Source: Alphaproteobacteria bacterium (GTDB lineage: Bacteria; Pseudomonadota; Alphaproteobacteria; Micavibrionales; Micavibrionaceae). Taken from it: DNA of 33,000 nt. A program made the position numbers and the translations under genes. The notes under the pieces were generated by a model. The model made no database searches, was not told the origin of the DNA, and saw nothing but the letters and a program-made list of their open reading frames with translations. The stretch lies in the NCBI GenBank assembly GCA_021776075.1, contig JAJFGQ010000062.1, positions 1-33,000 on the forward strand, in the 5' to 3' direction. Below are positions 8,491 through 16,588 of the stretch, piece by piece. Within the stretch, counting starts at the first letter, position 1. Every line of letters begins with the position of its first letter.

Positions 8491-9348
8491 TTTTTTCTTT
8501 TTCCGCTCCCGCCAAACAATAAAGAGATTGCTGGCAATAACAACGGCACCGCCAATCCAGACATGGGCGGTGGGCCAGTCATTGAAGAAAAGAAAACCGA
8601 ACAAAACACCCCAGACCAGACCTGTAAACTGAAGAGGCGATAAGGTTGAGGCCGGTGCAATAACAAAAGCCTTCGTTTTTAAAAATTGTTGCAGAACCCC
8701 TGCCACACAGACACCGGCAAGAACCCATAACGTTCCTATTTGTGGCATCGAACCAATGAAGGGCATGAAAATACCGGTGACAACAACGCCCGTTAAAAGG
8801 AAGTAAAAAACGGTTGTGGTCGGATTTTCTGTATGGCCAAGATCGCGCAATGCCAAGGATACGCCCGCAATCGTAAAAGCGGCAGCAAAGGCGTAAGCAT
8901 AACCAATCAATGAGCCGCTACCCGAGGGACTGACAATAATAAGAACGCCGGCAAAACCGACGATAACAGCGGCCCAACGGTAAAGCCCGACTTTTTCTTT
9001 TAAGAGTGGCCCGGAAAAGGCTGTGATAATCAGCGGTGCGGCATACATCAGAGCGGTGGCATCCGCGACCGGCAAATATTTATGAGCTGAAAACACAAGA
9101 AAAGCGCTTAGCGTGCCAACAAGTCCCCTTACAATATGAGCTTTAGGACGGTCTGTTTTCAAAACCACCATGTCTTTTTTCCAAAACAAAAAAAGCCCGA
9201 TGACTATCAGCCCCGCAAGATTGCGATAGAACACAAGTTCAAACGGGTGATAGGTTTCAGTGGCCAGCTTCGCAAAACTGTTCATGGCTACAATCGTAAA
9301 GATTGCCGCCGCATATAAAAAAAGACCGTACAGGATATTGTGTTTCAT
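8479..9348 (-). CDS. EamA/DMT-family membrane transporter
   Basis: About ten hydrophobic helices are arranged as two tandem EamA repeats, the layout of drug/metabolite superfamily exporters and permeases (289 aa, typical size). The first repeat contains FELVFYRNLAGLIVIG and VADATALMYAAPLII. The second contains ASTLSPLQFTGLVWGVLFG, where the Pro-containing helix is characteristic. The cytoplasmic C-terminus is very basic (WRERKKKK). The ATG is preceded by AGAGGA. Substrate cannot be read from the sequence: relatives move amino acids, nucleosides, riboflavin or SAM. It is divergent from the secreted protein at 9429 with an 80-base shared promoter region. Confidence 0.85.
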   Translation of the reverse strand: MKHNILYGLFLYAAAIFTIVAMNSFAKLATETYHPFELVFYRNLAGLIVIGLFLFWKKDMVVLKTDRPKAHIVRGLVGTLSAFLVFSAHKYLPVADATALMYAAPLIITAFSGPLLKEKVGLYRWAAVIVGFAGVLIIVSPSGSGSLIGYAYAFAAAFTIAGVSLALRDLGHTENPTTTVFYFLLTGVVVTGIFMPFIGSMPQIGTLWVLAGVCVAGVLQQFLKTKAFVIAPASTLSPLQFTGLVWGVLFGFLFFNDWPTAHVWIGGAVVIASNLFIVWRERKKKKLHV

Positions 9349-9361
9349 GATTCCTCTTTCA

Positions 9362-9390
9362 TTGACAGAACATGAATTTTCATTATGAAT
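9362..9390 (+). promoter_or_regulatory. promoter of the secreted-protein gene at 9429
   Basis: A perfect -35 TTGACA (9362-9367) and a -10 like TATGAA (9384-9389) are 16 bases apart, placing the start of transcription about 30 bases before the AGGGAG Shine-Dalgarno region. The spacer holds ATGAATTTTCAT, and ATTATG/CATAAT form another inverted repeat just downstream. Either could be an operator in this divergent region. Confidence 0.5.
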
Positions 9391-9428
9391 AGCACATAAT
9401 CATTACAAAAGATCAGGGAGATACTCAA

Positions 9429-10103
9429 ATGACAAAGACATCCATTGCGGCTCTTGCCGCTATTGCCTTAGCTTTTAATGCGGCCAGCGCTTTTGGTCAT
9501 GGCGACGAACAGCATGAGCCAAAACCATTGGCACCTGACCAATATAATTTGGTAGTCAGCAAGGATTTCAACCCGGAGCAGGACATATCGCTCGCGGGGG
9601 CCAGCATGGCCTCTCTGGGAAGAGGGTTTAGCACCTGCTCCCGGGATGGTGTTGCTCTGGGGCTTCATGCCAATATTCTGGTGAGTTCGGAAGACATGCA
9701 CAATCATTACTACAGGGAAAAACTGCCGAGCCTCCCTGAAAATTCAGCGCTGGAAGATATTGAAAGCTGGATTGAATCCCTGCCAAAAGAAGAAAAAGAG
9801 GCAGCGTGGAAAACATATCAGGAAATCAGAGCCGATATTAACGGCCGCCTGATGTATATCGGCGTTGGTGCGAATAATATATGGCATGAAATGGGCCGGG
9901 ATCATTCCTATCACGAACTCATGAACTGGAATAAAGACATTCAGGAGATATTCTCCCAAAAGGCGCAGTCCCTGGTCGATGAAATCGGAACATCAACCAA
10001 AATGACGACAAAGCTTTTTTACGACGTTAAACCGTATGTAAAAAGCTCGTCAGAAGAAAATGCGCTAAACGGGAAAACATGCAGTCCTTTAACGCCTAGT
10101 TAG
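9429..10103 (+). CDS. unknown secreted protein with His-rich mature start
   Basis: A clear type I signal peptide (residues 1 to about 23, ending AASAFG) is followed by HGDEQHEPKP. This His/acidic start would be the mature N-terminus and could bind metal, though that is inference. The rest (224 aa total) is soluble and alpha-helical in character, with KEEKEAAWKTYQEIRADINGR and only two cysteines. I do not recognise the family. The ATG has AGGGAG upstream and a good promoter lies before it. The last 8 bases overlap the convergent DUF1223 gene. A neighbouring periplasmic redox-like protein hints at an envelope role but proves nothing. Confidence 0.7.
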   Translation: MTKTSIAALAAIALAFNAASAFGHGDEQHEPKPLAPDQYNLVVSKDFNPEQDISLAGASMASLGRGFSTCSRDGVALGLHANILVSSEDMHNHYYREKLPSLPENSALEDIESWIESLPKEEKEAAWKTYQEIRADINGRLMYIGVGANNIWHEMGRDHSYHELMNWNKDIQEIFSQKAQSLVDEIGTSTKMTTKLFYDVKPYVKSSSEENALNGKTCSPLTPS

Positions 10104-10938
10104 GCACGGATTCATTCTGCATAACCGTTTCATATTGTCCTGCTGCTAAAATATGGCCGTTTCTGGTGTCCTGCACTATAACGGCAAACCCAGCGTGGAT
10201 TGCGGTTATAGTGGGCGTGACTATTGTTTCCTGCTGCTCTGCATTCCATGATCCTATCTCTTGCAAAGCGCTGACGACATTGTAATAAACCATATTCTTC
10301 CCTTTATTGGTGCCCTCGGCGATAATAAGATCGTGCGGCTTATCGTACAGAGCCAGCCATAATATCGTGTGCTCTCCCGATTCTATAATCTTGTTCTCCC
10401 AAAGAGCATCCGGGGCGGGGGAAACCATGTACTCTCCCGATTTCTCCGCCGGAACAATCTGAAGAGGAAGAGGGGCAACAGTCACGGCTTTTTTCAAGGC
10501 CTCCGTAATATCGTCCATTTTATAGCCCACAACATCAATCTGTCCCTGCAACACCATTTGCGGCGTATAAACCGGACCGGCATTCAGCGTCCCCATGTAA
10601 TCGGCCTGACGTGCCGTGCAGAAAGGCTTCGAGAGCGAACCTTCCTTCACATCAAAAAAATCAACCTGACAATTCAATCCAATAATATGGGGTTGTTGCA
10701 ATAAATCGCCAAACAAACGGTCTGCACGGGGGCAAAAAACACAAGACTGCGAAGAAAAAAGCTCCATCACAACCGGTATATTTCTGTCTTCAGATAAAGT
10801 CGGCGTTGTAGAAAGCTGTTCACTCTCTACGTCCGCAACAGGGTTTTGTGCAAAGACGATATGATTGCCACCAAGGGAAAATAAGAAAAGGCCTATAAAA
10901 CAACAGGCCGTTAAGCGAAGATTAAGGGCTTTCATCAT
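10096..10938 (-). CDS. DUF1223 thioredoxin-like periplasmic protein
   Basis: Signal peptide or membrane anchor at residues 1-30 (ACCFIGLFLFSLGG..IVFA). Then comes the DUF1223 signature VVMELFSSQSCVFCPRADRL with a CxxC pair (Cys66, Cys69), followed by VDFFDV and GPVYTPQMVLQGQ. The cis-Pro-like TPQ element is typical of a thioredoxin fold. The family is widespread in alphaproteobacteria and its exact role is not established. A periplasmic thiol-redox function is inferred from the CxxC and export. The start has AGGAT about 7 bases upstream, and two adjacent ATGs are possible (10938, 10935). It is divergent from the DUF4864 gene with only 14 bases between the start codons. Confidence 0.85.
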   Translation of the reverse strand: MMKALNLRLTACCFIGLFLFSLGGNHIVFAQNPVADVESEQLSTTPTLSEDRNIPVVMELFSSQSCVFCPRADRLFGDLLQQPHIIGLNCQVDFFDVKEGSLSKPFCTARQADYMGTLNAGPVYTPQMVLQGQIDVVGYKMDDITEALKKAVTVAPLPLQIVPAEKSGEYMVSPAPDALWENKIIESGEHTILWLALYDKPHDLIIAEGTNKGKNMVYYNVVSALQEIGSWNAEQQETIVTPTITAIHAGFAVIVQDTRNGHILAAGQYETVMQNESVPN

Positions 10939-10952
10939 ATAATGATCCTATC

Positions 10953-11444
10953 ATGGGATTTGGAAAACGAACAATATTCACCGGCTGCTTCACTCTTCTC
11001 TGCACAGCTTTGCTGTTATTCTCCCTTGCAGGCAATAGCCGTCTGGTCGCAGCAGATGACAACAGCTTCAAACAACAACTTACTGAAATATCAGCAGAAA
11101 TCAACGATCCTGTTCATGATATTATAACGCAGCAACTTGAAGCCATTAAAACCCGGGATGCTGACCTTGCTTTCTCCCTGACAACGGATAATTTTCACGA
11201 AAAGTTCAACGATGCCTTGAAATTTCTCGGAGAAATACGTTTTGAGTACCGGCCCATATATAACCACGAAAGCTATTCTTTTCTCAGTCGCCACGATATG
11301 AAAGGAGCATTACTGCAAAAAGTCGAAATGGAAGACCGTTACGGCGATCCGGTTATTGTTATTTACAAACTAAAAGAACAGGAAAATGGCGGCTGGCTTA
11401 TTGATTCCTTTACAATTCTAGATCTCGAAGCGCAGCCAATCTAA
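10953..11444 (+). CDS. DUF4864 exported protein
   Basis: An N-terminal signal peptide (FTLLCTALLLFSLAGN, cleavage near VAA-DD) is followed by a domain resembling DUF4864: ITQQLEAIKTRDADLAFSL, then FLGEIRFEYRPIYNH and a C-terminal beta region ending WLIDSFTILDLE. This resembles NTF2-like small alpha+beta domains with repeated strands, and its function is unknown. The ATG at 10953 shows no Shine-Dalgarno and the upstream space is just 14 bases before the opposite gene's start. Its promoter must therefore lie in the DUF1223 gene, or the mRNA is nearly leaderless. It is convergent with ybaB. Confidence 0.8.
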   Translation: MGFGKRTIFTGCFTLLCTALLLFSLAGNSRLVAADDNSFKQQLTEISAEINDPVHDIITQQLEAIKTRDADLAFSLTTDNFHEKFNDALKFLGEIRFEYRPIYNHESYSFLSRHDMKGALLQKVEMEDRYGDPVIVIYKLKEQENGGWLIDSFTILDLEAQPI

Positions 11445-11468
11445 CCCAACAAACAGTAAGAACCCTCC

Positions 11469-11792
11469 TCACATGCCCGGCAGTTCCATGTTGGTCGGCA
11501 AACCCATTTCTTCCATCATTTTCTGAGTTTCTTCGGCCAGTTTCTGATCGGCATTTTCCCGTGCCATGTTCATGGCGGCCATAACCAGATCTTCCAGCGT
11601 TTCCTTGTCCTGCGGATTAATAATTTCCGGCAATATCTCGACTTTCCGTGTTTCGCCCCGGCATGTCATCACAATATTGACCATGCCGCCGCCGGCTTGT
11701 CCCTGCACTTCAACCTCTGCCAGTTTCGCCTGCATCTCCTGCATCCGTTCCTGCATTACTTGCGCCTGTTTCATCATGTCCTGAATATTCAT
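11469..11792 (-). CDS. ybaB: YbaB/EbfC nucleoid-associated protein
   Basis: 107 aa, the normal size. It begins with MNIQDMMKQAQVMQERMQEM, the long amphipathic helix rich in Met and Gln that is typical of the family. It continues with GGGMVNIVMTCRGETRKVEI (central strands) and PQDKETLEDLVMAAMNMA. YbaB proteins are dimeric, bind DNA and are nearly always downstream of dnaX. Here it follows dnaX by 30 bases on the same strand, with AGAGGG before the ATG. The recR gene that usually comes next is absent: the next gene is convergent. Confidence 0.95.
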   Translation of the reverse strand: MNIQDMMKQAQVMQERMQEMQAKLAEVEVQGQAGGGMVNIVMTCRGETRKVEILPEIINPQDKETLEDLVMAAMNMARENADQKLAEETQKMMEEMGLPTNMELPGM

Positions 11793-11822
11793 ATCGTCGC
11801 CCTCTTATGTTTTACAATTGAA

Positions 11823-13547
11823 TTAATGACCCTTAATTTCTATGACCGTTCCCGGAAAAGCTACCAGTACATCCCGCACTACAGGATTTTCTTTTACCTT
11901 CTCCATAAGTGCCCGGTCAATTTTTTCTTTCTGTTCGGCCAAAGTAGGCAGACCTTGTGAACTGGATATACTAATCATCCATTGCCGCCCTGTCGCCGCC
12001 ATCAAAAATTTTCTCAAGTCCTGCGCCAAGGTCGGTGAAGCCTCCGGTTTTTGTCGCATTTCCAACAGTCCAAGCTCAAGCTTAACCAGATGGACACCAT
12101 GATAAACCTGTCCGGCTAAAATCATCTCTTTCTGCAACTCCAGCAAAGATACAATATCTTCTAATGTTGCCAAAGTCTCCGATGCATCCGGCGTTATTTG
12201 CGGCACGGGGACAGGGGCAGACGCGGCCATAGCGGAGCTTCCTCCGTCTCCCCCGGCAGCAGAAACGGCAACAGCAGAAACAGGTTCCGGTTCCGATGCG
12301 GCGGGAAGCACATTAGCCACTGGGTTTGCAACCGGCGCAGGCGTTGTGTCCTGCTGATTTTTTAGTTTTTTAATCAAAGTCGCGGGGTCTGGTAAGTCAG
12401 CCGCATAAGCCAGACGAATAACGATCATTTCCGCCGCCGCCTGCGGATGGGGTGCGACATTTACTTCGTCAATTCCTTTCAGGATAATCTGCCATGCCCG
12501 CCCCAATGTCGGCATAGAGAGCTTCACCGCCATAGATGAGGCCCGGTCAAACGCATCCTGCCCAATAACCCCCTGCGCTGCTTTCTGGCCGGGAACAGCG
12601 CGCAATTTTGTCAGCAAATGCGTAAAATTCAGAAGATCCTGTACCAAAACCAAGGGATCGGCCCCGTTCGCATACAGCGCTTCCATCAAATCAAGCGCCT
12701 CTGCGCATTCACCTTTCAAGGCATGGTCCAGTACATCCATAACACGCGTACGGTCAACAAGACCCAGCATGTCATTGACCTGTTGCGTGGTCACATCGCC
12801 GCTGCCCAAAGCAATAGCCTGATCCAAAAGACTTAAACCATCACGAACGGAACCATCAGCGGCACGAGCAATCAGGGCCAGCGCGGCCTCATCAGCCGTC
12901 ACTTTCTCCCACTCGCAGATTTTTTTGTAATGCGCTTCCAGAGTCGGCACATCCACCCGCCGCAGATCAAAGCGCTGACAACGCGAAAGAACGGTAATCG
13001 GTACTTTACGAATTTCAGTGGTCGCAAAAATGAAGATCACATGATCCGGCGGCTCCTCCAGCGTTTTCAACAGAGCATTAAACGCCTGTTTGGAAAGCAT
13101 ATGCACTTCATCAATAATATAAACTTTGTAGCGTGCCGACGTCGGCGCATAGCGCACACCGTCCAGAATTTCCCGGATGTCGTCCACCCCGGTGCGAGAG
13201 GCCGCATCCATCTCCATAACATCAGGATGCCGATCTTCAGAAATAGCCTGACAGAGCTCACAATCATCCGTCGCACCCGTCGTTGGTCCGGCCTTGTCGT
13301 CCGGACCAGTATAATTCAGGGACTTGGCAATAATACGTGCAATAGAGGTTTTCCCTACACCACGCACACCGGTCAGCATATAAGCCTGCGCAATCCGCTT
13401 ACTTTCAATGGCATTTTTCAACGTGCGCACCGTGGAATCCTGTCCAATCAATTCATCAAAATTCCGGGACCGGTATTTGCGCGCCAGAACGCGGTAGGGT
13501 GTTGTCTTTTCTTCCGTCATACTTTCTGTGTAGTGAGATTCGGACAT
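11823..13547 (-). CDS. dnaX: DNA polymerase III tau (gamma/tau) subunit
   Basis: Clamp-loader AAA+ ATPase. It has RVLARKYRSRNFDELIGQ at the start, Walker A GVRGVGKTS, CELC (part of the zinc module), Walker B-like IIDEVHMLSKQAFNALLKTLEEPP and sensor SRCQRFDLRR. A low-complexity Ala/Pro/Gly linker follows (about 400-450), then a C-terminal tau domain. The first methionine codon giving a plausible start is at 13547 (574 aa). An upstream TTG at 13583 and a later ATG at 13520 are alternatives, and none has a strong ribosome binding site. It is followed closely by ybaB. A possible slippery site lies at the domain boundary (separate entry). Confidence 0.95.
   Translation of the reverse strand: MSESHYTESMTEEKTTPYRVLARKYRSRNFDELIGQDSTVRTLKNAIESKRIAQAYMLTGVRGVGKTSIARIIAKSLNYTGPDDKAGPTTGATDDCELCQAISEDRHPDVMEMDAASRTGVDDIREILDGVRYAPTSARYKVYIIDEVHMLSKQAFNALLKTLEEPPDHVIFIFATTEIRKVPITVLSRCQRFDLRRVDVPTLEAHYKKICEWEKVTADEAALALIARAADGSVRDGLSLLDQAIALGSGDVTTQQVNDMLGLVDRTRVMDVLDHALKGECAEALDLMEALYANGADPLVLVQDLLNFTHLLTKLRAVPGQKAAQGVIGQDAFDRASSMAVKLSMPTLGRAWQIILKGIDEVNVAPHPQAAAEMIVIRLAYAADLPDPATLIKKLKNQQDTTPAPVANPVANVLPAASEPEPVSAVAVSAAGGDGGSSAMAASAPVPVPQITPDASETLATLEDIVSLLELQKEMILAGQVYHGVHLVKLELGLLEMRQKPEASPTLAQDLRKFLMAATGRQWMISISSSQGLPTLAEQKEKIDRALMEKVKENPVVRDVLVAFPGTVIEIKGH
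12337..12363 (-). other. candidate -1 frameshift site in dnaX
   Basis: In the dnaX reading frame the codons CTA AAA AAT contain the in-phase heptamer A AAA AAT (12363-12357). A -1 shift there would add 14 codons (S A G H N A C A G C K P S G) and stop at TAA (12315-12313). The product would be about 411 residues, close to the size of E. coli gamma. A 5-bp stem, GCAGG (12354-12350) with CCTGC (12341-12337), begins 2 bases downstream. No upstream Shine-Dalgarno-like stimulator is evident, and Asn codon AAT slips less well than AAG. Confidence 0.3.
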
Positions 13548-13618
13548 AGGCGCAAATTCTCTTTGAAAAAAACCCCGCTTCAATAAGAGTTTTTTTATTT
13601 TTCTTTACATAAACAACA

Positions 13619-13660
13619 AAGAGCTGCTATGTTTTTTCAGGAAACAGGAAAGGAGCTCTT
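13619..13660 (+). promoter_or_regulatory. inverted repeat around the RBS of the 13661 gene
   Basis: AAGAGCT (13619-13625) is complementary to AGCTCTT (13654-13660), the seven bases directly before the ATG and overlapping the AGGAG Shine-Dalgarno. The loop is 28 bases. Pairing would lower translation of the helical-repeat gene. The short arms make this tentative. Confidence 0.3.
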
Positions 13661-14272
13661 ATGATTTTACTGGATAAGGCAGAACAGCAAATCAATCAAG
13701 GTGCGTATGGCAACGCGCTGGATACGCTCTATTTTCTGGCGACGAACGATCAGGAAAAAGGAAGCCGTCACCGTGTCGTCCGGGCCCTGAGCTTGCTGGC
13801 CGGCCATGTTGACGACCCACGGATAGAAGAAGCACTGGAATATCTTGCTGCGCGATCCTGTCCGTTTGCAAAAAGTGCTCTGAAAACGACTCTTCCCGCA
13901 GAGCGCGGAAAACTTTATTTTCGAATGGGCGATTACGAAAGATCGCTTGAGGCTCATAAAGCCTCTTACGAAGCCGGGGAAACAGCGGCGCTATCAAGAA
14001 TAGCTGTCCATGCCCGTTATATTCCCGATGAAACCGAAGCCGCGATTGCATATCTGATGAAAAACACCTACCGGCCTTCCTTCGATTTTGAACAAGCCGT
14101 CACAGGACGTGATCTACCTTTTTATAAGGCCCTGTATTTTTCTGATCGCGGTGATGAAGAACAGGCCACAAATTTTTTATCTGTGGCCTCCCTGAACGGT
14201 CATAAAAAGGCCGAAGAACAATTGCAGGATCTTCTGCCTATTATCACGCTGCACCGTCGGCCCGAACGATAA
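13661..14272 (+). CDS. TPR/Sel1-like helical-repeat protein
   Basis: 203 aa, soluble, with no signal peptide. Repeated helix pairs with small-residue spacing are visible, for example LDKAEQQINQGAYGNALDTLYFLA, GKLYFRMGDYERSLEAHKASYEAG and ALYFSDRGDEEQATNFLSVAS. The GxYxxAL/GDYERSL pattern is that of tetratricopeptide-type repeats. Such proteins are protein-binding scaffolds, and the partner is unknown. A good AAAGGAG precedes the ATG. It lies between dnaX (divergent) and the SRP RNA gene (convergent), an unusual insertion in an otherwise conserved neighbourhood. No closer family is recognised. Confidence 0.7.
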   Translation: MILLDKAEQQINQGAYGNALDTLYFLATNDQEKGSRHRVVRALSLLAGHVDDPRIEEALEYLAARSCPFAKSALKTTLPAERGKLYFRMGDYERSLEAHKASYEAGETAALSRIAVHARYIPDETEAAIAYLMKNTYRPSFDFEQAVTGRDLPFYKALYFSDRGDEEQATNFLSVASLNGHKKAEEQLQDLLPIITLHRRPER

Positions 14273-14344
14273 ATAAACAAAGAACATACGTCTTCAGCGG
14301 GATTCACAGGGTAAATATAAAAATACATCTATTATGAAGTGGAA

Positions 14345-14460
14345 GAACGAACGCGACCCGGAAAAATTCGTTGCGGCTGCTACCTTTCGGTCCTGACCGA
14401 GTTGGCGAAAAAACCGCCCGCGCCGCCCTTCCGCTGTAGGGTATAGCTCTCTATTCGCCC
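14345..14460 (-). ncRNA. ffs: signal recognition particle RNA, small bacterial (4.5S)
   Basis: On the minus strand the conserved SRP domain IV is present: CGGTCAGGACCGAAAGG followed by TAGCAGCC. These carry the GNRA tetraloop (GAAA), the asymmetric loop and the AGCA side that bind Ffh. Further 5', CCTACAGCGGAAGGGCGG and CGCCAACTCGG resemble alphaproteobacterial 4.5S RNAs. The ends (GGGCGAA at about 14460 and TTCGTTC at about 14345) can pair to close the hairpin, giving about 116 nt. The limits are estimated from this pairing. The RNA works with Ffh and FtsY in co-translational membrane targeting. Its position upstream of dnaX on the same strand is common in this class. Confidence 0.9.
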
Positions 14461-14515
14461 TGACGCAAGTTTTTGATTGAAAACAGATCGTAATCTCTGT
14501 ATTTCATTCCTTAGT

Positions 14516-14591
14516 GCCGCATTAGCTCAGTTGGTAGAGCACATCATTCGTAATGATGGGGTCAGGTGTTCAAATCACCTATGCGGCACCA
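14516..14591 (+). tRNA. tRNA-Thr (anticodon CGT)
   Basis: A canonical 76-base cloverleaf including an encoded CCA. The acceptor stem is GCCGCAT/ATGCGGC, the D arm GCTC/GAGC, the anticodon stem CATCA/TGATG around TTCGTAA (anticodon CGT), and the T arm AGGTG/CACCT with loop TTCAAAT. It decodes ACG. It is divergent from the SRP RNA gene with 55 bases between them. Confidence 0.96.
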
Positions 14592-14641
14592 TTTTTAAAA
14601 ACCCATTTCAATAATGTAATGGCCACATTGCAATAAAGATA

Positions 14642-14668
14642 CCGCCCGGTCAAAACATCACCGGACGG
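14642..14668 (+). terminator. terminator-like hairpin after tRNA-Thr
   Basis: CCGCCCGGT (14642-14650) pairs with ACCGGACGG (14660-14668) with one mismatch and a 9-base loop, about 50 bases after the tRNA. It is GC-rich and stable but is not followed by a T-run, so it may be a processing or termination hairpin rather than a standard terminator. Confidence 0.4.
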
Positions 14669-14743
14669 CCCAACAAATACTAAGAATCCTTCCTCTGGCT
14701 TCTTTTCTATGCCATAAGCTCCTGTCCGGAGGAATAAAGACCC

Positions 14744-16582
14744 ATGCTTACTATATCGAATTTAACCTATAAAATTGGCAACCGCACAATTCTTGATGAT
14801 TGTGGCGTGACTGTTATGGATGGCTGGAAAGTAGGCGTCGTCGGCGTAAACGGTGCCGGAAAATCGACGCTTTTCAAACTGATCGCCGGTGAGATACAGG
14901 CCGATGGCGGCACGGTTGCTATGAACGCACAGCAGCGGCTTGGCATGGTACGGCAGGATATTCCCGAAACCGACACCCCCCTCATTGATCTGGTGCTGGC
15001 CGCCAACGAGGAAATGGCAGATCTGTGGAAAGCAACCGAAACCGAGAGCGATCCCAATAAAATTGCAGATATATACCAGCGGCTTTCTGATATGGATGCC
15101 TATTCCGCACCGGCCAAGGCGTCCCGTCTTCTCACCGGGCTGGGTTTTAAGGAACATGAATTACAGGAACCGTTTTCATCTTTCAGTGGCGGCTGGCGCA
15201 TGCGGGTAGCCTTGGCGGCCGCGCTCTTTGTAGAGCCGGAGATATTACTGCTGGATGAGCCTACCAACCACCTTGATCTTGAAGCCATCATGTGGCTGGA
15301 AAGCTATCTGGCCAGCTATCCTCATACGCTTCTGATCATTTCCCATGATCGTGAAGTGCTTAACAAATGTATTGATCATGTCGTCCATGTCGACAAGCAG
15401 ACACTCGCCCTTTACACCGGCAACTACGACACCTTCGAACGCGAGCGTTTAGCAAGCCTTGGCCTGCAACAGAAAATGTTTGAAAAGCAACAGGCGCAGC
15501 GCGCCCATATGCAGCAATTCGTTGACCGCTTTAAGGCACAGGCCACCAAAGCCCGCCAGGCACAAAGCCGGGTCAAGGCGCTGGAGAGAATGGATCTGGT
15601 CGACGCCGTTATCGCCGACCGGGCCGTGCGGTTCGTATTTCCCAATCCTGCCAAAATTGCCTCGCCTATGATCTCGATTGATAACGCTGACGTCGGCTAT
15701 ACGGAGGGAATCCCTGTTCTGCGTCAGCTTCATGAAAACATAGACCGCGATGACCGTATTGCTCTTTTGGGCGCGAACGGCAACGGTAAATCAACCCTGA
15801 TGAAACTAATCGCCGGAAAACTGGATGTAATGAACGGCGAAGTCCGACGCTCAAAAAAATTGCGGATCGGGTATTTTTCCCAGCACCAGACCGAAGAGCT
15901 AAACGTGGACTCCACGCCCTATGAAGAAATGCAGGACCTGATGCGCAAAAAAATTCCGGACGTCAAAGAGTCGGTCGTGCGTGCAAAGCTGGGGGCTTTT
16001 GGTTTTTCACGGGATCTGGCTGATAATCGTATTGCTTCGCTAAGCGGAGGCGAAAAAGCACGGCTTTTGTTCGCTTTTATGAGCTTCGACGCGCCGCATC
16101 TTTTGCTTCTAGATGAACCTACAAACCATCTTGATATCGACGCCCGCGAAGCGCTGGTGCAGGCTTTGAATGCCTATGAAGGCGCGATTGTGATCGTCAG
16201 CCATGACCCGAACATGGTTGAGCGTGTTGCGGATCGTCTATGGCTGGTCAAAGACGGAGCCTGCATACATTTCGATGGTGATCTGGAGGATTACCGGAAA
16301 TTCACGACTCAGGCCCGCCGCGAAGAACGCAAGAAAGAAAAGAAAAAGAAAGACCGTAATACCAAGGCCCCTGCCCCTGCTCATAAAAAAAATACGGACG
16401 AAACGGAAAAGAAAATTACAAAGCTGGAGCAAGAAAAGAAAAATATGGAAGAGATCATGAGCGCGCCAAAATTCTATGAAGGTGACAGCCAAAAAATTAC
16501 TGAGGCCCAGAATAAATACAACCGGATATTAAAAGATCTGGAGATTCATGAAACAGCATGGATCGAAGCACAAAGCGGCTAA
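14744..16582 (+). CDS. ABC-F family ATPase (Uup/YheS-like)
   Basis: Two ABC ATPase domains in one soluble chain with no membrane segment. Domain 1 has Walker A GVNGAGKST (34-42), signature FSGGWRMRVALA and Walker B LLLDEPTNHLDLEA. Domain 2 has GANGNGKST, LSGGEKARLLFA and LLLDEPTNHLDIDA. A linker (about 220-300) separates them, and a Lys-rich coiled-coil tail (about 520-612) follows. ABC-F proteins act on ribosomes (translation factors, or resistance in some lineages). The charged C-terminal coiled coil is like that of Uup/YheS. GGAGG precedes the ATG. dusB starts 6 bases after its stop, so the two are probably co-transcribed, which fits a shared translation-related role. Confidence 0.9.
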   Translation: MLTISNLTYKIGNRTILDDCGVTVMDGWKVGVVGVNGAGKSTLFKLIAGEIQADGGTVAMNAQQRLGMVRQDIPETDTPLIDLVLAANEEMADLWKATETESDPNKIADIYQRLSDMDAYSAPAKASRLLTGLGFKEHELQEPFSSFSGGWRMRVALAAALFVEPEILLLDEPTNHLDLEAIMWLESYLASYPHTLLIISHDREVLNKCIDHVVHVDKQTLALYTGNYDTFERERLASLGLQQKMFEKQQAQRAHMQQFVDRFKAQATKARQAQSRVKALERMDLVDAVIADRAVRFVFPNPAKIASPMISIDNADVGYTEGIPVLRQLHENIDRDDRIALLGANGNGKSTLMKLIAGKLDVMNGEVRRSKKLRIGYFSQHQTEELNVDSTPYEEMQDLMRKKIPDVKESVVRAKLGAFGFSRDLADNRIASLSGGEKARLLFAFMSFDAPHLLLLDEPTNHLDIDAREALVQALNAYEGAIVIVSHDPNMVERVADRLWLVKDGACIHFDGDLEDYRKFTTQARREERKKEKKKKDRNTKAPAPAHKKNTDETEKKITKLEQEKKNMEEIMSAPKFYEGDSQKITEAQNKYNRILKDLEIHETAWIEAQSG

Positions 16583-16588
16583 AAGAAT

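Noticed and set aside
12362-12371. A AAA AAC heptamer just upstream of the chosen dnaX slippery site
   Set aside because: It is out of phase with the dnaX codons (AAA AAA CTA), so tandem -1 slippage would not work there.
13548-13583. Extended dnaX start at TTG 13583
   Set aside because: There is no Shine-Dalgarno and the added residues do not match the conserved N-terminus, so the ATG at 13547 is preferred.
12930-13586. 218-residue frame antisense to dnaX
   Set aside because: It lies fully opposite conserved dnaX coding sequence (Walker motifs), has no ribosome binding site and looks like a shadow frame.
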